Below are positions 15,730-24,626 of a DNA stretch of 64,000 nucleotides, piece after piece. The position numbers and the translations under genes are program-made. Position 1 is the stretch's first letter; each line of letters begins with the position of its first letter. Location: positions 13,420 to 77,419 of the forward strand of contig CAYWIM010000007.1 in NCBI GenBank assembly GCA_964458325.1, in the 5' to 3' direction. The stretch comes from JAGMXM01 sp964458325. GTDB taxonomy: Bacteria > Verrucomicrobiota > Verrucomicrobiia > Limisphaerales > UBA1319. Under the pieces are notes generated by a model. It was given only the letters and a program-made list of their open reading frames with translations. It ran no database searches and was not told the DNA's origin.

Positions 15730-15888
15730 TTATTTCTCGCCCGACCAATCGCTGGCGCGGATGATCTCCCGGACCTTCCGCCTTTCATATCGATGTTTCT
15801 GAGGTTTCTCCGGCCGGTCGGCCACCTGCCGGAACGGATGTTTGGGGTTATGGACGACCTCGTCCATCTGATCCAGAGGTTTGGTCAT
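15730..15888 (-). CDS. Small basic hypothetical protein (52 aa)
   Basis: An open frame of 52 residues, beginning MTKPLDQMDEVVHNPKHPFR and ending ASDWSGEK. It is highly charged and has no membrane segment. The bidirectional terminator just past its stop codon supports a real minus-strand transcript ending here. No clear Shine-Dalgarno is seen before the ATG, and no family is recognised. It could be a short regulatory or structural protein. Confidence 0.45.
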   Translation of the reverse strand: MTKPLDQMDEVVHNPKHPFRQVADRPEKPQKHRYERRKVREIIRASDWSGEK

Positions 15889-16030
15889 ACGTTATTGGAT
15901 CATGGTTTGAGATCGCGCCCGAGGGCGCAGCACCCACCGGATGGCACATCATTGCCTCCGGCAGCCCGCGGTCTCACGCGATGCTTCACCGTCCTTTTAG
16001 ACCGCGCCCGTCATCCGGATGTTCAATCAG

Positions 16031-16459
16031 CTACCGGGTGGTGGGCTGTCCGGCTCTTAGCCAAGCTATCAAGCCCCCATCGAGGTGGTACACCCGCCCG
16101 AAACGCAATTCCTCGAAAACCTTCAGTGCCTTCGAGCTTCGATGACCCGACCGGCAGTGGATCAAGTACACCCCGTTCCGGTCCAACGCACCCACCCGTT
16201 CTTTGAATTGGGCATGATGGAGGTCGATGTTTCGTGCTCCCTGAATATGACCCTCCGCAAACTCCTCTGGCGTTCGAACATCCAAAACGATCATGTCCGG
16301 GTTTTGCTGGATCAGCTCAGCTGCCTGATGGGGATCCACGTGTTTGCAGGTGGATCCGGTCGAGGGGTTCCCGTCGTGAGGCGCTCCGCGCCAATGGACG
16401 GATCCCGTTCCCGTTAAAGCCGCAATGAGCGCCCCTGCCGTCATCCATATTCGTTTCAT
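16031..16459 (-). CDS. Exported rhodanese-domain protein
   Basis: The 142-residue protein begins MKRIWMTAGALIAALTG, an N-terminal export signal or anchor, followed by a single rhodanese domain (about 45-142: MIVLDVRTPEEFAEGHIQGARNID). The active-site Cys is in CRSGHRSSKA. Single-domain rhodaneses carry sulfur as a persulfide or act as redox or cyanide-handling enzymes. The ATG overlaps the stop of the upstream HEAT-repeat gene (ATGA), so the two are translationally coupled. Longer in-frame readings lie inside that gene and are not used. Confidence 0.85.
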   Translation of the reverse strand: MKRIWMTAGALIAALTGTGSVHWRGAPHDGNPSTGSTCKHVDPHQAAELIQQNPDMIVLDVRTPEEFAEGHIQGARNIDLHHAQFKERVGALDRNGVYLIHCRSGHRSSKALKVFEELRFGRVYHLDGGLIAWLRAGQPTTR

Positions 16460-17289
16460 TGTCGAGTGGCTTCGATTTGCCGAACTGCGGTCGCGCCCGC
16501 CTCGCGCACCTGCATGTGTGGATCGTTGGTGAGCGCGCGCAGTCTGGGGAGAGCCTGGGCCGCCCGGATCCCGAATGCGGCCAGACCCTGAGCCGCCGTG
16601 AGGCGCGCCCACGAATTCGTATCCCCCAGCATCCCCTCCAACGCGGGTACAGCCTTCTCTGGGTCTAGTCCCAGGGCGGCCAGGGTGGCCGCCGCCTGCA
16701 CGCGCAACAACAAGTCGGGCGCCGCCATGCACCCGATCAGGGCCGGAATGGCTGGTTCAGCCGCTAACCCTGTTTGGCGCAAGGCGCTGGCAGCCGAAAA
16801 CCGGACGGAAAAATCCGAATGCTCGAGCGCCCGCGCCAGACTCATGACCGCCTCCGGTCCAATCCCCACAAGCGCGCTTGCGACGAAACCCGGATTCGAT
16901 CCGGATTCGAGCAGTCGCTCGAGATCCGGGATCGCTGGAACGGCGCTGGCGCCTAACAACCGGAAGGCCTGGACTGCCTGATGGCGCGGATCCGGCTTTC
17001 GCTGCCCCAACCTCAGCCAGCGGGCGATGCGGCCCGATGGCCGCCAACCGCTCGGCCAGGGCGGCCCCTGCTGCCCCACCAAAGCCACCATGGCCGGCAA
17101 TGCATTGGTTCCGGCCTCGCGCAGCGCCACGGCCGCCTCGGCGTCCCGCGCGGTGCCGATCATGCGCAGCCATGTCCCGATCGGATGGCCTCGCACCTCC
17201 GGTTCGGACGAGCGCAGCGGCAGGAGGGCTAGAAGGACCAGCCCCGCCAGAGCGGCCGCCCATCCCGCCACCTCGCGACGGCTCCTCAT
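16456..17289 (-). CDS. Membrane-anchored HEAT-repeat protein
   Basis: The protein has 277 residues with one N-terminal hydrophobic segment (about 9-27). Residues about 55-275 are tandem helical HEAT-type repeats with the A-x-P-A-I/L-P-x-L pattern (SAVPAIPDLERLLES, EPAIPALIGCMA, KAVPALEGMLGD, QALPRLRALTND). These repeats usually form protein-binding solenoids. The gene follows the aldo/keto reductase by 39 nt and overlaps the rhodanese start by 4 nt. No catalytic motif was found. Confidence 0.8.
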   Translation of the reverse strand: MRSRREVAGWAAALAGLVLLALLPLRSSEPEVRGHPIGTWLRMIGTARDAEAAVALREAGTNALPAMVALVGQQGPPWPSGWRPSGRIARWLRLGQRKPDPRHQAVQAFRLLGASAVPAIPDLERLLESGSNPGFVASALVGIGPEAVMSLARALEHSDFSVRFSAASALRQTGLAAEPAIPALIGCMAAPDLLLRVQAAATLAALGLDPEKAVPALEGMLGDTNSWARLTAAQGLAAFGIRAAQALPRLRALTNDPHMQVREAGATAVRQIEATRQ

Positions 17290-17328
17290 CGCAATCGACT
17301 GCGCCTTTCCTCCCGGATGCTCAAAGGA

Positions 17329-18240
17329 CTACGCCGTGTCGGCCAGAGCCCGGTTCATTCGCTCGATGGCTTCGTCGATCTCCGCGGGGCTTTTGAATCC
17401 GATCACGACGGCGTCGATCTCGCGGCAAGCCATGGCGAAGCGGATCGATTTCTCGCGGTCCTCGGCATGAGTGAAGTCGCCGTTGCCGATGATCTTCATG
17501 CCAATGACGCCCCGACCTTTGGCATGCATGGCGCGGATCTGCTCGAGGACAGGCTCGATCTGGTTCCCGGGCTGATTCCAGCTCTCGGTGGCGCCATCGA
17601 CATGCTTGGCCTGCGGATTAACGCGGACCAGGTGCACCTGAGTCCAGTTCGATTCGGTGGCGGCGCGAAGGGCGGGCAGGCTGTGGCACGACACGCCCTT
17701 GAGCCGGATCCACTTCTTCTGTTGCGCCTCCTCGAACCCATCCATGATCCGCTTCATGTCCTCCGTCCAGTTGCCCCTGACCATGCAATGGATCAACAGG
17801 CTGTCGATATAATCGGTCTGGAACGTCTTGCGGTGGCGGTCGATGGCTTCGAGGACGTTGGCCGGCTTGCCAGGCACCTTGGTCTGGATAAACAGCTTCT
17901 CCCGAGGCAGGCCTTTGATCGCCCCGCCAATCCATTCGAAGGTCCGATATCCCTGTGCCGCGTCGATATAGGTGATCCCGCGGTCATATGCATACCGGAT
18001 CAGACGATTGAAACCTTCCGCGCCCAGGGCAAACTGGACCTGGCCGCTGTTGCTGCCCGTGCCGATTCCCAGCCGCGAGATGCGCAGCCCCGTCTGGCCG
18101 AGCGGCACCTGATCGACCGCGGTCCGCCGGGTGGCATCCGCCGATGCCGCCCGGATCTGGGCTGGCCCCAGGGAAATGGCGCCCGTCAACAGCGCCGCGC
18201 GGCCGATAAAACCGCGGCGGCTAATGCGTTGCTCTTGCAT
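17329..18240 (-). CDS. Exported aldo/keto reductase (TAT signal)
   Basis: A 303-residue protein. It has a twin-arginine signal (MQEQRISRRGFIGRAALL) and then an aldo/keto reductase barrel. The Asp-Tyr-Lys-His tetrad is visible: YIDAAQGYR supplies Asp and Tyr, LFIQTKVPG the Lys, LLIHCMV the His. Secreted or periplasmic AKRs of this kind are common in Verrucomicrobiota and Planctomycetota; the natural substrate is unknown. The start is placed at the TAT signal because upstream residues in frame look non-coding and an oligo-T run lies there. Probably the first gene of a run with the HEAT and rhodanese genes. Confidence 0.88.
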   Translation of the reverse strand: MQEQRISRRGFIGRAALLTGAISLGPAQIRAASADATRRTAVDQVPLGQTGLRISRLGIGTGSNSGQVQFALGAEGFNRLIRYAYDRGITYIDAAQGYRTFEWIGGAIKGLPREKLFIQTKVPGKPANVLEAIDRHRKTFQTDYIDSLLIHCMVRGNWTEDMKRIMDGFEEAQQKKWIRLKGVSCHSLPALRAATESNWTQVHLVRVNPQAKHVDGATESWNQPGNQIEPVLEQIRAMHAKGRGVIGMKIIGNGDFTHAEDREKSIRFAMACREIDAVVIGFKSPAEIDEAIERMNRALADTA

Positions 18241-18281
18241 AAGATCCTTCCATGTTGGCTCGATACGCAACCGAACGTTCC

Positions 18282-18306
18282 AAAAAAAAACCGGCTTGTC
18301 AACCGG
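18282..18306 (-). terminator. Weak hairpin plus T9 tract after the second cyclase
   Basis: Nine consecutive T on the minus strand follow an imperfect CCGG...CCGG hairpin that overlaps the cyclase stop codon. The stem is short, so termination efficiency is doubtful, but the T run is conspicuous in this GC-rich sequence. Confidence 0.4.
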
Positions 18307-20593
18307 CCTCGATCCGCCACGGCACCTCAAACACCCGGACCGGCTGGGTGATGCCCTTGACGTGGACGGGTTCCAGCTCGCGGCACCGCGCCGCCAGCTC
18401 GGCGTCGTCCTGCCGCAGATCGCTCAGGGTCGCCTCGCTAATGATGATGCGGCTGCGTCCGGACACACCTTCCAGGCGGCTGGCCAGATTCACCTCGCGC
18501 CCGAAGACCGTGTAGTTCAAGATGTGCGCGTCCGAGCCCATCAATCCGACGGTGGCGATCCCGGTGTTCAGGCCGGTGCCCAAGGCGAGCAGCGGCAGCA
18601 GCGGCAGCTCCGGGCGCCCCTGTTCGAGACGGGACTGGTTAGCTTCGATCCGGCGTTGATTCTCCCGCTCGCGTTCCTGGTTCAATGCGGCGATCGCCTG
18701 CTGGGCCGCACGCGCGGCCTGGACACCCGCCATCGCATGCTTTTGTTCGGGGACCGGCGCCCCCCAGAACGCCATCACGCAGTCGCCGATATACTTGTCC
18801 AGCGTCCCGCGATGCTGCTTGATGGTGTCCGCCACCATGCCGAGATAGAGGTTGACGGTGGCCAATAGCTCCGCGGCCCGCTCGCTGTAATGGTGCTCCG
18901 CCGCCTCGGCGCTCAGCTGGCGTGTGCGGACATATTCCTCGGCCTCGGCCTGGCTCCGATCCGTGAGCTCCGTGAAACCCCGCACGTCAGCGAAAAACAC
19001 GGTGATCCGCCGCCGGGCACCTCCCAGCCGGAGATGCTGGCTGCTCAGCAGTTCCTGCACCACTTCGGGCGCCACCATCTTCGAGAACACCGACCGGACG
19101 CGGCGTCGCTCCTGCTGCTCGAAGATGACCCGGTAGGTCACCATCGTGACATGCATGGTCAGCAAAGCCCCTCCCACCGGCAAGACCACGGGCAGCCAAA
19201 ACTGGCGCGCTGCCAGCAAATAGATCGATATCCCCACATAGCCGGCGGTCAGCAGCAGCACGCAGACCGAAGCCCACACCGCGCGCAACGACCATGTCAG
19301 CCAAGCCGCCAGTGTCCCCAGGACAAGGATCAAAACGGTCTCTATGCCGTAAGAATACGGCCGGATGAACCGATTCAGAATCAATGCGTTGGCGACGTTC
19401 CAATGCTGGCTCAGCCCGTATGTGCGCGGGCTGATGGGAGTTGCCACCACATCGGTCAGGTCGTTGCCGGTGGCGACGGATCCGACCACGACGATCTGGC
19501 CGGCAAACGGTGCGGCCAGATCGTTGGTGTCGCCCGCTTCGCGAGACACATCCGCTGCCAGGAGCTGCTCGATGCCTGCCTTCGTCAGCCGGCTATCCCA
19601 GGGCGTCAGCCCCCAATCGAAATAAATGTGGCCTTCGCGATCCACCGGGATGATTCGGTATTGGCCGCCGGGCCCATGAAGGACGATCTCGCGCCGGTGA
19701 AGGTTGACGGCGGCTTTGTCCAGATCCAAACCCATTGCGCGCGCAGCCAGGGCCAAGCCCAGGTTCCAGATCCGCCGATCCTCGAAGGCCGGCTCCCATC
19801 GGGCCGGCCCCCCCTCGTCCTCACCCGGCAGCACCGTCTGCAGAAAAGTCGTGACCTCGAACCGGCCTTGGGCATCCAGCTCGATCTGCACCGCAGTCCG
19901 ATCCTCCGTGTCCTCCTTCAGCAAGATCCGTCCGGGGGCGGCGACGGCGCGGTTCAAATCGCATCGCAACAGCCGGGCGGCGCGCAGAATATGCGGATGC
20001 CAAAGGCGGTAATCCATGTATGCGCGAGCTCGGCGGAGCACACCGTCCGAATCGGCATCCGCCGACACATCGCCCACCGCGCATGCGTTCGTGAAAAACA
20101 GGGGCGTCGGCGGCAGGCTCGAACGCGCTGCCAGAAGCACATTGCCGGCAGCGCGCAATTCACGCGCAAGGAACGCATCGGAGCCGATGATCGAGCCGCC
20201 GGGCTCGCGGACTGGCGGATGATCCGGGCGCAACTCGCCCAGGAGGATATCGCAGCCGACGGCCAGCGCGCCTTGCCGGGCCAGCTCGCGGATCATCCGC
20301 CCGTAAACGTGCCGAGGCCAGTAGAGCCCGCAGCGGAATCCCAGAACGCCATCGTTGACAATCGCGATGCTGTCGTCGCTGATCAAGACTGCTGCGAGGT
20401 TCGTCGCGGCGGGGACGCCCCAGTGCTGCGACTGGCGCATTCGCCAGTCGTAGGTCACTCGCTCGAACCGCTCCGGCAACTCGAATCCCGCCCACCAGCG
20501 CGGCATCGCTTGCACCAGGCAAATCAACGCCACAACACCGCCGCCAATCATCCATGGCGTCCGCCTTGCAGACGTTGTCCGCTCCGAGGCCAT
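18299..20593 (-). CDS. CHASE2 sensor / class III nucleotide cyclase (copy 2)
   Basis: The protein has 764 residues and the same plan as the copy at 7102: N-terminal membrane segment (about 16-32), an extracytoplasmic CHASE2 domain (about 40-390, with VLISDDSIAIVN, WPRHVYGRMIRELARQGALAVGCDILLGE), three membrane segments (about 405-480), and a cyclase domain. The metal-binding Asp residues are in FFADVRGFTELTD and LDKYIGDCVMAFWGAP; the late motif is GREVNLASRLEG. The FecR-domain gene lies directly upstream, and its terminator ends one nt before this ATG, so ribosome binding is unusual; a start at Met15 (MIGGG) is an alternative. The copies are clear paralogues. Confidence 0.9.
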   Translation of the reverse strand: MASERTTSARRTPWMIGGGVVALICLVQAMPRWWAGFELPERFERVTYDWRMRQSQHWGVPAATNLAAVLISDDSIAIVNDGVLGFRCGLYWPRHVYGRMIRELARQGALAVGCDILLGELRPDHPPVREPGGSIIGSDAFLARELRAAGNVLLAARSSLPPTPLFFTNACAVGDVSADADSDGVLRRARAYMDYRLWHPHILRAARLLRCDLNRAVAAPGRILLKEDTEDRTAVQIELDAQGRFEVTTFLQTVLPGEDEGGPARWEPAFEDRRIWNLGLALAARAMGLDLDKAAVNLHRREIVLHGPGGQYRIIPVDREGHIYFDWGLTPWDSRLTKAGIEQLLAADVSREAGDTNDLAAPFAGQIVVVGSVATGNDLTDVVATPISPRTYGLSQHWNVANALILNRFIRPYSYGIETVLILVLGTLAAWLTWSLRAVWASVCVLLLTAGYVGISIYLLAARQFWLPVVLPVGGALLTMHVTMVTYRVIFEQQERRRVRSVFSKMVAPEVVQELLSSQHLRLGGARRRITVFFADVRGFTELTDRSQAEAEEYVRTRQLSAEAAEHHYSERAAELLATVNLYLGMVADTIKQHRGTLDKYIGDCVMAFWGAPVPEQKHAMAGVQAARAAQQAIAALNQERERENQRRIEANQSRLEQGRPELPLLPLLALGTGLNTGIATVGLMGSDAHILNYTVFGREVNLASRLEGVSGRSRIIISEATLSDLRQDDAELAARCRELEPVHVKGITQPVRVFEVPWRIEAG

Positions 20594-20626
20594 AAAAAAG
20601 CCCAGAGCCGACCGGCCCTGGGCTCA
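20594..20626 (-). terminator. Intrinsic terminator between FecR gene and cyclase 2
   Basis: AGCCCAGGGCC-GGTC-GGCTCTGGGCT followed by six T on the minus strand. It ends directly at the cyclase start codon, an unusually tight arrangement that could act as an attenuator. Confidence 0.8.
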
Positions 20627-20658
20627 AAACGCCGCGTGTGGCGGCCGCTGATGTCTCT

Positions 20659-21420
20659 CTAGCTTCCCGCCGGCAGCGGCGCGCTCGTCTTCGCCGGCTC
20701 GCTTGTCAGCGGCGAAACGTTCTTCTCGCCGGACTCGATGATGCGGCTGGATTCGATCAGGATATCCTGCGGGGCCAGCCGGGGTTCGAGCGGCCACACG
20801 GCGGTCGGATCCATCGGCACCACCGAAGGCTCGCCCTCCGGATCAACCGGCGGGACCCAAACCTCACCCTCGTTCACGTCCTTGTCGAATGCCTTGCCCT
20901 GCGGTGTGGTGTATCGGATGAAGGCGGATCCTTCATAGATCCGAGTCGAGCCCGGATACTCGATGTCGAAGCGGCATCCGCGAATCGCAACCACGCCGTC
21001 CGGCTTTCGGATAAAATACTTCGACACCTCGTTTTTCTTCAGCTCGCCCAGGATCCGGCCGTTCGCCAGATAATGCCGCGTCTCGAATACCGTTTCCACG
21101 CCCGTCTCGTCAAAATTCAATTTCTCGAGCGTGAGGACAGTGTTGGCCATGATCCGGAGGAACTTGCCATTTTTCTTGAGGTCCAAGTCCACGGAAGAAT
21201 CGGATTCGGTCTTGATCGTAGTCCCTTCCGTGAGCACATCCTTCTCGTGCACTGCCGTCCAGGCCCCGCCCGGGACCTGGTATTGGACAACGCCCTTGAC
21301 CGCGGTGACGACGGCCTGGCCTGGCTGAGGAGCGCCATAAACGGAAATCGCCAAAACCGTGAACGCCACGGCGACACCACGGACCGCCCACCTGGAGAAC
21401 AAGTTGCCGACGTGTTTCAT
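20659..21420 (-). CDS. Exported FecR-domain protein
   Basis: A protein of 253 residues with a signal peptide (MKHVGNLFSRWAVRGVAVAFTV, cleavage after about residue 29). The FecR domain covers about 36-160 (GVVQYQVPGGAWTAVHEKDVLTEG ... IRGCRFDIEYPGS); it is a beta-rich periplasmic domain often tied to sensing or regulation. The C-terminal third is Pro/Glu-rich and low in structure. A good Shine-Dalgarno (TTGGAG) precedes the ATG. No FecI sigma factor or TonB receptor is nearby. The neighbouring CHASE2 cyclase suggests a signalling partnership. Confidence 0.85.
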   Translation of the reverse strand: MKHVGNLFSRWAVRGVAVAFTVLAISVYGAPQPGQAVVTAVKGVVQYQVPGGAWTAVHEKDVLTEGTTIKTESDSSVDLDLKKNGKFLRIMANTVLTLEKLNFDETGVETVFETRHYLANGRILGELKKNEVSKYFIRKPDGVVAIRGCRFDIEYPGSTRIYEGSAFIRYTTPQGKAFDKDVNEGEVWVPPVDPEGEPSVVPMDPTAVWPLEPRLAPQDILIESSRIIESGEKNVSPLTSEPAKTSAPLPAGS

Positions 21421-21705
21421 AGTAAAGCTCCAATATATTTGCGTTTGATCAATATACCGACGCTCACTCTAGGTTTAAGCCACGAAAAGTCAACCGCATA
21501 ATTCGATTTTCCTTCGTCCCGAATTGCGCAAAAATTTTGTTGCCCGGGAAGAGGGGGCAGGAGCGCGAATGGAGACCTTGGGCCAGCCACCATTGACGGC
21601 CTAAAAACTCTCGATGGAAGGAATCCATCCCTGCGGTCTCCTCCAAGGGATCGAGCGCGTGGAGGCATCCTTTCCGGCGCGCCCAATGGAATTTCCGAAC
21701 ACGCC

Positions 21706-23604
21706 CTAATATAACGGAAGTCCTTCATCCCGAGTGCTTTCCTCGAGACGACGCCGGACGATTTCCAAATAAGTCAGCGCGATGTGATTGTAATAAGGCT
21801 GGAGCTCGAGCGACCGCTCGAACCAGGATTGTGCCTTCGAGTAATCTCCAACCTGCATGAAATGCCACCCCTGATGTGCGGCCATGAAATAGCCGTTTGG
21901 ATCCAGGCTCAACGCTCGGGCGAAGTATTCGCCAGCCTCTTCATGCCGTCCCAGCCAATCCAGGCACATCCCGTATCGCATCCACGCATAACCGTTATAC
22001 GGATCCAATTCCCGGGCGAGGCGATACCATTCCATGGCCTCACGGATTCCGTCCGGATTGCCCACGTCCTTCTCCCAGTTGCGGATTCGCATGATCTCAC
22101 CCAGGTCGTAAGCGGTTGCCGGATTCTTTGGCTCGCGTCGGAACGCTTCCGCCAGGCCCTCATACTGCGAAACCGAGTATTTGGGTTCACGGTCCGCCTT
22201 GCGCAGCGAAGCGGCCTCGCGGGCCGATCGAAATCCCTGCCAGGCCAGGCCGAATGTAATAGCCAGCAAGGCAACGCTATATGCAAGACGCAGGCCCCGT
22301 CTCGGCGCCGCCCAATACCGGTCTGTCGAAAAACGCGAATGGGCTGACAGAATAGCCATGAGCGTGACTGCCAGGATCGCGTTGGCGGGAACATGCATGT
22401 TGAAGTCCACGAAGGAATGGCCCAAAATGGCAATCAATCCCGTGCCAGCCCCCAGGACGGCTGCAGCCTTGGTGCTGCCCCGGCGATGGTGTTTCTGGAC
22501 CTGGCGGCCCACGAATCGCCACGTCTTGGCCGCCCCGGAAAACAGGAGGCCCATCGTCCCCGCAATCAGCGCTGCGCCTGCCAATCCCCAATCGGTCAGC
22601 GTGTTCAGATAATCGTTGTGGACTCGGTCCGGCCGCATCTGGATGGCTTCGGGCCGGAACTCGCGAAACCGTGAATCGAAATGGCCCGGCCCAGCCCCCC
22701 ACAGAGGATGCTGCCACCAGATCTGAAGGGCCGGACGCCAGATGCGAAATCGGATCTCCTCGATCTGACCGCCGACGATCATGTGGCGCCACTGGTTTTG
22801 GCGCGCAAACACCTGGCGCGCGAACAGGATGGCTCCGATCCCCAGCACCGCCACCATGATCCAGGCCGGCCAGCGCAGACCGGGCGAGCGGGTCAATACC
22901 AGCGCGAAAACCAGCAACGCCACGCCCATCGCCAGCCACCCGCCCCGCGACACCGTCACCCCCAAACCCGCCGCCATCACCAATGCCGCGTAGCCCACCA
23001 GAATGCGGGTCACGACCGACACACGCCCCAGAAAGACCAGGCCCAACGCCAAAGGCAGCGTCATCTCGAGAAATCCGGCCAGGTGATTGGGGCAGATGTA
23101 CGTCCCCGACCCCCGCCCATGATACTGTTCGGGCTTCACCAGATGCCAGACCCGAGGCGATTGGGCGACATACTGGAAGAGGGCATACAGGGCCAGCGCC
23201 AGCCCTAGAAACACCAGAACCATCATGATCGCCCGCACCGAATCCTGCCGGTGCAGCCGCTGCAGCACGATCAGAAAGATCAGCCCGTAGACCAGAACCC
23301 GCACCAGTTCCTGGCGGGCGACGTATTCGATGTCCGCCGTCGCGTAACGGACGAGGGCATAGACGACGAAACAGGCTGCGCCCCATGCGACCGGCGTCCA
23401 CAGGATCCGATCTCGCGGCGCCACCCACAGCCGGGCCACCCCCGCCCACGCCGCCAGAATCGCCAATCCCTGGACCACGAGGAAGGACCAAGTCTGGACC
23501 GCGCCCAAGGCCAGCGGTCCAAAAACCAGAAGCGCCAGGACCAGGCCCAGAATCGCCTGATCCAACCGCCGCGCCATGAGCATGCGGTCCATGTCACCTC
23601 GCAC
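21706..23604 (-). CDS. O-antigen ligase-like membrane protein with C-terminal TPR repeats
   Basis: The protein has 632 residues. About 10-11 membrane segments span residues 16-450. The Wzy_C/O-antigen-ligase motif region is present (GRGSGTYICPNHLAGFLEMT, PLWGAGPGHFDSRF, VHNDYLNTLTDWG, GHSFVDFNMHVPAN). The C-terminal 150 residues are TPR-like (AMEWYRLARELDPYNGYAW, EYFARALSLDPNGYF, SWFERSLELQPYYNH). Family members ligate or polymerise surface glycans in the inner membrane; a few glycosylate proteins. No LPS glycan cluster lies next to it. A start a few codons later (MDRM or MLMARR) is possible. Confidence 0.85.
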   Translation of the reverse strand: MRGDMDRMLMARRLDQAILGLVLALLVFGPLALGAVQTWSFLVVQGLAILAAWAGVARLWVAPRDRILWTPVAWGAACFVVYALVRYATADIEYVARQELVRVLVYGLIFLIVLQRLHRQDSVRAIMMVLVFLGLALALYALFQYVAQSPRVWHLVKPEQYHGRGSGTYICPNHLAGFLEMTLPLALGLVFLGRVSVVTRILVGYAALVMAAGLGVTVSRGGWLAMGVALLVFALVLTRSPGLRWPAWIMVAVLGIGAILFARQVFARQNQWRHMIVGGQIEEIRFRIWRPALQIWWQHPLWGAGPGHFDSRFREFRPEAIQMRPDRVHNDYLNTLTDWGLAGAALIAGTMGLLFSGAAKTWRFVGRQVQKHHRRGSTKAAAVLGAGTGLIAILGHSFVDFNMHVPANAILAVTLMAILSAHSRFSTDRYWAAPRRGLRLAYSVALLAITFGLAWQGFRSAREAASLRKADREPKYSVSQYEGLAEAFRREPKNPATAYDLGEIMRIRNWEKDVGNPDGIREAMEWYRLARELDPYNGYAWMRYGMCLDWLGRHEEAGEYFARALSLDPNGYFMAAHQGWHFMQVGDYSKAQSWFERSLELQPYYNHIALTYLEIVRRRLEESTRDEGLPLY

Positions 23605-23688
23605 TCTACCTGAACCCGTGCCGACGGGTCACTGGAAATTTCAAAATGGATAGCCAATTCATCCGCTTCGGACTAGGATGAGGCATCG

Positions 23689-24573
23689 ATGCTGGATGAC
23701 CGTCTCTACATGCGCGAAGCCGGGTATGCCGCCTCCCCCTGGTGGTCGGCCACCGTGCTGGTTCTGGCGGCGAACCTGGTGATGTACGCGTTCCAGCAGA
23801 TCAACGCTGTCTACTTGGGCACGGGGTTCGAGAGCTGGCTGGCGTTGAGTCCCGACCGGCTGGCGCGGGGCCAGGTCTGGCGTCTGATCACATTCCAGTT
23901 CCTGCATGCGGACCACCTGCATTTTCTGCTGAACAGCCTGATGCTTTACCTGATCGGCCGGCCGGTCGAGGAAGCCCTGGGCAGCCGGCGCCTGGTGGAA
24001 TCGTATTTCATGGCGGGGGTTGCAGGCGGCATTCTCCATGTCATGCTGGCCTGGCTGGCGCCCTCCTATTTCAACCATCCCGTCGTGGGTTCCTCGGCGG
24101 GGATCCTGGGCTTGCTGGCCGTGCTCTGCCTGCTGGATCCGGACCGGGTCTTTCTGCTCATGTTCGTCCTGCCGGTGCGCGCCAGGTATCTGCTGGGGGG
24201 CGCGGTGGGCATCGCCTTGTTTTTTGTGCTGGTGCCCGCGGACACCGGCCAGGCCCAGGCCGCCCACCTGGGCGGCATCCTGGCGGGCATCGGATACGTT
24301 CACGGCTTCGTGCGCCCCGAGCGGACCTTGTTCGATTGGCGCCGCTATGGCAGGACCATCCGCCGGCGCGAGCTGGTCGGGGCCGCGTCCGGACGGCGTC
24401 CTCGCGGGTTGCGCCCGCGCCCTGCTGCCGAGGAGAATGAGTCGCCCGAGACTTTCATCAGCCGGGAAGTCGATCCGATTCTCGACAAGATTTCCGCCCA
24501 GGGCATCCATAGCCTGACCCCCCGGGAGCGCCGGATCCTCGATGCGGCCCGCCGCAAGATGAGCCAGCGATAA
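23689..24573 (+). CDS. Rhomboid-family intramembrane serine protease
   Basis: The protein has 294 residues. Six or so membrane segments lie within residues 20-210. The catalytic Ser is in VGSSAGILGLLA (G-x-S-x-G type) and the catalytic His in AAHLGGILAGIGY. FLHADHLHFLLNSLMLYLIG provides the conserved His/Asn region. A cytoplasmic tail of about 80 residues, rich in Arg, follows and ends DAARRKMSQR. Rhomboids cleave transmembrane substrates in the membrane. It is divergent from the O-antigen ligase and 53 nt upstream of the helicase. Confidence 0.93.
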   Translation: MLDDRLYMREAGYAASPWWSATVLVLAANLVMYAFQQINAVYLGTGFESWLALSPDRLARGQVWRLITFQFLHADHLHFLLNSLMLYLIGRPVEEALGSRRLVESYFMAGVAGGILHVMLAWLAPSYFNHPVVGSSAGILGLLAVLCLLDPDRVFLLMFVLPVRARYLLGGAVGIALFFVLVPADTGQAQAAHLGGILAGIGYVHGFVRPERTLFDWRRYGRTIRRRELVGAASGRRPRGLRPRPAAEENESPETFISREVDPILDKISAQGIHSLTPRERRILDAARRKMSQR

Positions 24574-24626
24574 TTTCGCGGGAATGAGTTGCCCTCGGAT
24601 TTGCCCGCGCTACACTCCCCGGCCGC

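Noticed and set aside
16460..16732. N-terminal extension of the rhodanese
   Set aside because: It lies over the HEAT gene in a different frame; the export signal begins at the ATG that overlaps the HEAT stop.
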